The notes under the pieces are model-generated. The model was not told the DNA's origin, did not search any database, and worked only from the letters and a program-made list of their open reading frames with translations. 64,000 nucleotides of DNA, taken from the NCBI GenBank assembly GCA_022827275.1, contig JAJDTG010000015.1:62001-126000 (forward strand). The letters run 5' to 3'. This DNA comes from Candidatus Dadabacteria bacterium (GTDB lineage: Bacteria > Desulfobacterota_D > UBA1144 > Nemesobacterales > Nemesobacteraceae). Of the stretch, positions 59,082-64,000 are shown one piece after another. A program made the translations under genes and the position numbers. The stretch's first letter is position 1; each line of letters starts with the position of its first letter.

Positions 59082-59459
59082 TCAGTCCTCAAGTATAACT
59101 ACGGCGACTGAGTATTCGCCGTCGTGTGATATGGTGGTATGAATCCGGGTCAGGCCCCTTTGTTCGGCTATTTCCTTCGTGCTTCCCCGAAGGTCTATGA
59201 AGGGTTTTCCAAGCTCGTTGCGCTTGACCGCTATGTTGTGAAACTTTATTCCCCGTCTGAACCCGGTCCCAAGCGCCTTGACAAAGGCCTCCTTGACCGC
59301 GTAGTTGGCCGCGTAGGTTATGTTCCTGTTCTTGCCGTTACCGTTTTGCGCGAGTTCGTCATCGGTGAAGACTTTTCGAAGGAACTTCTCCCCCCATCTC
59401 TCGATAAGGCTCTCTATGCGACTGTTGCGAACCATATCGATGCCTATGCCTGAAACCAT
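59082..59459 (-). CDS. acpS: Holo-[acyl-carrier-protein] synthase
   Basis: GIGIDMVRNSRIE...YAVKEAFVKALGTG...ISHDGEYSVA. Confidence 0.95.
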   Translation of the reverse strand: MVSGIGIDMVRNSRIESLIERWGEKFLRKVFTDDELAQNGNGKNRNITYAANYAVKEAFVKALGTGFRRGIKFHNIAVKRNELGKPFIDLRGSTKEIAEQRGLTRIHTTISHDGEYSVAVVILED

Positions 59460-59493
59460 ATCTTTTTGCCTTATGCCTTGCTGTAGAACAATA

Positions 59494-60207
59494 CTATAGC
59501 AGGTTGATCATGTCTCTTACGGCTTTCTCCATCCCGGAGAGAACCGCCCGTGAAACTATGCTGTGGCCGATGTTGAGTTCCTCAATCCCGTCTATCTGTG
59601 AAACCGCGGTCACGTTGACGTAGTTTAGCCCGTGACCGGCGGATACCCTGAGTCGCTGGGAGAGGGCGTCTTCCGTTGATTTTCTGATCTTTTGAAGTTC
59701 CATCATCATCCCGGTCTCGTCGCGGGCGTTTGCGTAACTTCCGGTGTGGATTTCAACCATGTGAGCGCCGGCCTGCGCGGAAGCGCTTATCTGGTCGGGA
59801 TCGGGGTCTATGAAGATGCTTACGAACAGTCCGGAACTCTTAAGCTTCTCAACCCCCGCGGCAATTCTCTCCGTATCCCCGCGCACGTCAAGCCCTCCTT
59901 CGGTAGTTATCTCCTGCCTTTTCTCAGGAACAAGGGTCACGACGTCAGGAAGCGTCCCGCACGCAATCTCGATCATCTCGTCCGTTACGGCCATTTCCAT
60001 GTTGAGCTTCGTCCGCACCGTCTGTTTCAGCAGAAGAAGGTCCCTTTCCTGAATGTGCCGGCGGTCTTCGCGAAGATGGACCACTATTCCGCTCGCTCCG
60101 GCGAGCTCGGCCACCGCGGCGGCAGCCACGGGATCGGGCTCATCCCCCCTCCTTGCCTGTCTCAGGGTTGCCACGTGGTCAACGTTTACGTTCAGTCTGG
60201 TTTTCAT
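59494..60207 (-). CDS. pdxJ: Pyridoxine 5'-phosphate synthase
   Basis: [40 protein letters not shown]. Confidence 0.97.
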   Translation of the reverse strand: MKTRLNVNVDHVATLRQARRGDEPDPVAAAAVAELAGASGIVVHLREDRRHIQERDLLLLKQTVRTKLNMEMAVTDEMIEIACGTLPDVVTLVPEKRQEITTEGGLDVRGDTERIAAGVEKLKSSGLFVSIFIDPDPDQISASAQAGAHMVEIHTGSYANARDETGMMMELQKIRKSTEDALSQRLRVSAGHGLNYVNVTAVSQIDGIEELNIGHSIVSRAVLSGMEKAVRDMINLL

Positions 60208-61590
60208 CTACAGGTTTCCTGTTCCTATGTTCTCGCTTATTACGGAAGATACGCGGGAAGCGATTCCGTTTATCAGGGTTTCATCCTCTCCCTCCACCAT
60301 TACCCGTGCCAGCAGTTCGGTTCCGGAATATCTGAGGTTTATTCTTCCTTTGCCCCCGAGGATTTCTTCAGATTCCCTGACTATCTCGGCAAGTCCCGGG
60401 ATCTGCTCAAACGGTTTTTTCTCTTTGATCTCGAAACTGTTAAGAACCTGCGGAAACATGTCTATTATCCCGGCAAGCTCAGAAAGCGGTTTCCCCTTTC
60501 TTTTCATTATGCCCAGAATCTGAAGCGAGGCCAGCAGGCCGTCCCCCGTGGTCGAGTGGTCAAGAAACAGCAGGTGGCCCGATTTTTCGCCTCCGAGGTT
60601 AGCGCCCAGTTTTCTCATCGCTTCTACGACGTACCTGTCTCCCACGCGGGTTCTCTCGAGTTTCAGCCCTTTTGCGTTAAGGTAGTTCTCAAGGGCCATG
60701 TTGCTCATCTGGGTAGATACCACGGTGTCCGTTGCCAGGGTGCCGGTCTCAAGCATTTCGGATGAGCAGATAGCAAGCACGTGGTCGCCGTCGACCTCAT
60801 TTCCGTTCTCATCGCAGAAGACCACCCTGTCCGCGTCTCCGTCAAGCGCTATTCCTATGTCGGAGCGGCTTCGCACTACTTCTTCGCATAGTATCTCGGG
60901 CCGCAGGCTTCCGCAGTCAACGTTTATGTTCGTTCCGTTGGGATCAGTGCCGATCGTGATTACCTCGGCTCCGAGCTCCTCAAAAATTATGGGTGCGACC
61001 TTGTACGCGGCTCCGTTGGCGCAGTCAACCACGATCTTAACCCCGTCGAGCGTGAGATCGTCGGGGAAAGTGTTTTTGAGAAACACTATGTAGCGTCCGA
61101 CCGCGTCCTCGATTCTTTTCGCCTTTCCCGTCAGGGGAGGGGGGCTTAACTGCTTTTCTCCGAGAACCATGTTCTCTATCTCTATCTCCGTTGCGTCCGG
61201 AAGCTTGAAGCCCGTGGAATCGAATATCTTTATTCCGTTATCGGTGTAGGGATTGTGTGACGCGGAGATGACAACTCCGGCCGTGGCTCTCATGTTTGAA
61301 GTGAGAAAAGCTATCGCCGGAGTCGGCAGGGGACCCACGAGCAGTACGTCGGCTCCCATGGACGTTATGCCCGAGGCTATTGCCTGTTCGAAGACGTAGC
61401 CTGAAAGGCGGGTGTCTTTGCCGACGAGTATCTTCACGTGGCCGCCCGTCTTTTCGGACAGATATTTTGTGAGCGCTTTCCCGAGGGCAAGCGATATCTC
61501 GGGGGTCATCGGGTAGGTGTTGGTAACCCCCCTTATTCCGTCGGTTCCAAAAATTTTTCTTTCGGGAAATTCAGATGCGGAGTTCTTCAT
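60208..61590 (-). CDS. glmM: Phosphoglucosamine mutase
   Basis: FGTDGIRGVTNTYPMTPE; GVVISASHNPYTDNGIK; LDGDADRV. Confidence 0.97.
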   Translation of the reverse strand: MKNSASEFPERKIFGTDGIRGVTNTYPMTPEISLALGKALTKYLSEKTGGHVKILVGKDTRLSGYVFEQAIASGITSMGADVLLVGPLPTPAIAFLTSNMRATAGVVISASHNPYTDNGIKIFDSTGFKLPDATEIEIENMVLGEKQLSPPPLTGKAKRIEDAVGRYIVFLKNTFPDDLTLDGVKIVVDCANGAAYKVAPIIFEELGAEVITIGTDPNGTNINVDCGSLRPEILCEEVVRSRSDIGIALDGDADRVVFCDENGNEVDGDHVLAICSSEMLETGTLATDTVVSTQMSNMALENYLNAKGLKLERTRVGDRYVVEAMRKLGANLGGEKSGHLLFLDHSTTGDGLLASLQILGIMKRKGKPLSELAGIIDMFPQVLNSFEIKEKKPFEQIPGLAEIVRESEEILGGKGRINLRYSGTELLARVMVEGEDETLINGIASRVSSVISENIGTGNL

Positions 61591-61593
61591 GAT

Positions 61594-62550
61594 TTACGTC
61601 TCGGGAGATTCTTCCGGGGCGGGCGGCTTGACTCTAACCCTGACACTTCTCGGAGATATGCTCGTGAGTTTAAGGAGGTTTGAACTTGGATATTGAACCT
61701 TGACGTTGAGTCTTTTCTGCGTGCTCCCGCCCATCTCCGCCCCGTCTATGAAAACTTTGACGTCGTCGCTTGTAAGGTCGTTGATGGTTTTGTAGGGGCC
61801 GTTGAAAACCAGTGTGGCCTTAAGACTGGAAGTAGTGCTGTATTCAAGTTCTCCGAAATTCCGGGGGACTATGTCGACGTCCCGAAACTCCTTGGTCAGT
61901 ATTATCTCTTTTATGTAAACCGTCACGTTCACGTGATCGCCTTCGAGGACTTCCATGTACTGGGAGGGCAGCTGCAGCTGCGCCGGCGCCGTGAACTCGG
62001 CTTTCTCGCCTTCAAGCTTTATTTTCGCCGTTTCTATGGTTTCCAGCTTGCCGAGCTGCGAAGCGGGCCCTTTTACCTTTACGAATCGCGGGACGACCTT
62101 TACTTTCTTCGATATCTCGTAGCCGGAGTCCAGTTCTCCGAGAACGGGTTTCACCTTGAATCTTTTCGTCACAAGCCTGTCTATGTTAAGCGAGAGTTTT
62201 GAGGGCCTCGTAGCGACTATATCGATTCCTCTGGGAACTACCTGCGATGCCGCGCGCTTCAGGTCTATTTTAAGGACGCCCTGTTCCGTTTTCTGCAGGT
62301 CAATGGGAATTGACTTGTTCGAGAAGGCAAATGAAGAGAGCAGGTTTCTCGACCCCCTGAGAGAGAGGTCAACGTTCTCGGGGGCATTGTTCACGATAAT
62401 AAGCTCTTCAGGCAGGCCGCTTAGGTGAAGCGGAAGCCTGACGTCCCTTTCCACGTCAAGTTCGAAATTCGTAAATGCCCAGAGAACTACGGCCAGCGCA
62501 AGCGCGATTGTCTTTTTTGCAAGACCTTGAAAGAAAGGTTTTTTCTCCAT
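61594..62550 (-). CDS. ybbR: YbbR-like / CdaR regulator
   Basis: YbbR-type repeats; between glmM and cdaA. Confidence 0.85.
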   Translation of the reverse strand: MEKKPFFQGLAKKTIALALAVVLWAFTNFELDVERDVRLPLHLSGLPEELIIVNNAPENVDLSLRGSRNLLSSFAFSNKSIPIDLQKTEQGVLKIDLKRAASQVVPRGIDIVATRPSKLSLNIDRLVTKRFKVKPVLGELDSGYEISKKVKVVPRFVKVKGPASQLGKLETIETAKIKLEGEKAEFTAPAQLQLPSQYMEVLEGDHVNVTVYIKEIILTKEFRDVDIVPRNFGELEYSTTSSLKATLVFNGPYKTINDLTSDDVKVFIDGAEMGGSTQKRLNVKVQYPSSNLLKLTSISPRSVRVRVKPPAPEESPET

Positions 62551-63347
62551 CAGGCTTTTCCCGTCTGGCCTACTTTTATGCTGCTCAGGCTCTCAGTGCT
62601 AAGTTCGGAAACCAGGCTCGGCTTTAGCAGCCTGTCGTTGGCGATTCTTTTAAGTTCTCCGTCTGCCGCCAGCGAGATTTTTCCCGTTTCCTCGGACACG
62701 ATTACCACGACAGCGTCAGTTTCCCTGGAGAGCTCTATTGCGGCCCTGTGCCTTGTTCCAAGTTCTGTTCCAAGTTCAAGGTCCGTACTGATCGGAAAAA
62801 AACACCCGGCTGAAACAATAACGTCGTCTTTGACTATCACCCCTCCGTCGTGAAGAGGGGATGCGGGGTTGAAAATGGTTATGAGCATCTCGCTTGATAA
62901 ACTGGCGTTAATAGGTCTTCCGGGGAACACTCTGAGGCTCTCCTGCCTTTCAATGGCTATAAGAGCTCCGGTTTTCCTTGAAGAGAGAAAAGAGCAGGCA
63001 TCCGCCAGCTCTTCTATCATTGCTTCGTTTGCCGCATGTTTCACGAAACTGAAGAGAAGAGGTTTCTTCCCTATGTTCGCAAGTCCCCTTCTTATATCAT
63101 CCTGGAAGAGAATTATTATTATGAGGATAGCGAAACCGAGAAAGTGGGTAAGCACCCAGTTAAGCGTGAAAAACCCCCATTTTCTCGAGGCGAAGTAAAG
63201 AACAGCCATCGCCACCAGTCCGACCAGTATCTGCGAGCTTCTGGTCCCCTCTATGGCCTTCAGTACGTAGAAGAATATTATGGCGACGATCAGGATATCC
63301 AGACTGTCAGAAAAGAATCGAAAGTTCTGTATGGTAGAGTCTGTCAT
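62550..63347 (-). CDS. cdaA: Diadenylate cyclase CdaA (DAC domain)
   Basis: Three N-terminal TM segments; ASPLHDGGVIV and LGTRHRAAIELSRETDAVVVIVSEETGKI. Confidence 0.95.
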   Translation of the reverse strand: MTDSTIQNFRFFSDSLDILIVAIIFFYVLKAIEGTRSSQILVGLVAMAVLYFASRKWGFFTLNWVLTHFLGFAILIIIILFQDDIRRGLANIGKKPLLFSFVKHAANEAMIEELADACSFLSSRKTGALIAIERQESLRVFPGRPINASLSSEMLITIFNPASPLHDGGVIVKDDVIVSAGCFFPISTDLELGTELGTRHRAAIELSRETDAVVVIVSEETGKISLAADGELKRIANDRLLKPSLVSELSTESLSSIKVGQTGKA

Positions 63348-63350
63348 CTC

Positions 63351-64000
63351 CTAGTTGACCCCGTATATGCTTTTTACCGTCCGAATTGCCTGCACTGTTT
63401 CAAGTACATCATGAACTCTTACGATAGAAATGCCCTTGAGCATTGATATTATTACTGAACAGACGGATCCTATCAATCTTTGCTCAGCGAGCGGGCTCCC
63501 CAGGATTTCCCCTATAAAGGATTTTCGCGAGGTTCCGAGGCAGACCGGGAACCCGAGCTCGCAGAATTCCTCGAGCCTTCTTATGATCTCGAGGTTCTGC
63601 GGGGTGGTTTTTCCGAATCCGATGCCCGGGTCAATTATTATATGGTCCCGCGGAATTCCCGCCGACATGGCCGTCTGGGCTGAATTCAGAAGAAAGTCCG
63701 CTATGTCGGGAACAAGCGAACTGTATTGGGTTTTTTCCTGCATGTCCGACGGTCGCGAACTCGTGTGGGTGAGTACGATTGCGGCTCCTTTTTCCGATAC
63801 TCTCTGCGCTACCTGCGGTTCGAAACTCAGTCCGCTTATATCGTTTACCATCGAAGCGCCGCGCTTTAGCGCCTCTTCGGCAACGGCTGCTTTTGTGGTG
63901 TCGACGGATATCACGGTGTCGAATTCCACCGAAGCCGCCTCTATTACCGGTATAACCCGGTCAAGCTCCTCTTCTGTGCTTACGCCGAGAGAGCCCGGCC
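63351..64000 (-). CDS. folP: Dihydropteroate synthase, 5' end beyond window
   Basis: Open to the edge: SLGVSTEEELDRVIPVIEAASVEFDTVISVDTTKAAVAEEAL; IIDPGIGFGKTTPQNLEIIRRL. Confidence 0.93.
   Translation of the reverse strand, partial: PGSLGVSTEEELDRVIPVIEAASVEFDTVISVDTTKAAVAEEALKRGASMVNDISGLSFEPQVAQRVSEKGAAIVLTHTSSRPSDMQEKTQYSSLVPDIADFLLNSAQTAMSAGIPRDHIIIDPGIGFGKTTPQNLEIIRRLEEFCELGFPVCLGTSRKSFIGEILGSPLAEQRLIGSVCSVIISMLKGISIVRVHDVLETVQAIRTVKSIYGVN

Noticed and set aside
59692-60765. 357-aa plus-strand ORF across pdxJ and glmM
   Set aside because: Antisense to two certain genes; composition typical of a shadow frame.
1-64000. tRNA or rRNA genes, CRISPR arrays, prophage structural genes
   Set aside because: None recognised by eye; tRNAscan-SE, barrnap, CRISPRCasFinder and VirSorter would be needed to be certain.

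Overview
This looks like a bacterial chromosomal window with conserved housekeeping blocks and two accessory regions. The organism was not determined. Positions 1-25.9 kb form a defense-rich island around an rpoH-dnaK pair. In order it holds the 3' end of a type ISP-like R-M/methylase gene; a two-gene patatin CBASS-like operon whose CD-NTase carries an apparent E2-like plus SEC-C C-terminus; a divergent XRE/ImmA-like pair; rpoH-dnaK; a three-gene conserved-unknown operon cut by an IS21-family element with a 5-bp target duplication; hipA/hipB; a Gabija-like OLD nuclease plus UvrD-like helicase pair; a PD-(D/E)XK-like nuclease with a TM segment; small unknown genes; a possible structured RNA; a 1212-aa SIR2 protein; an Abi C-terminal-domain protein; and a HEPN/DUF4145-like protein. 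From 26 to 64 kb the content is mostly core: aceE-aceF-lpd, rpsT, holA, ndk, cysC, proA, recN, fic, pyruvoyl arginine decarboxylase, nfo, a divergent PurN-like protein, cdsA, ybeY, scpA/B, M50 protease, xerD, ahcY, metK, rpe, a DnaC-like loader, an HDAC-like protein, folC, acpS, pdxJ, glmM, ybbR/cdaR, cdaA and folP. TA modules (HicBA, RelBE-like, orphan HigA-like) are interspersed. The strongest novelty candidates are the CD-NTase/E2-like/SEC-C fusion, a recurring motif in the gaps between defense modules, a 10-bp-phased TGTCGAAA array upstream of fic, and the possible structured RNA near 19.8 kb. No searches or folding programs were run, so all family calls are from reading the translations.
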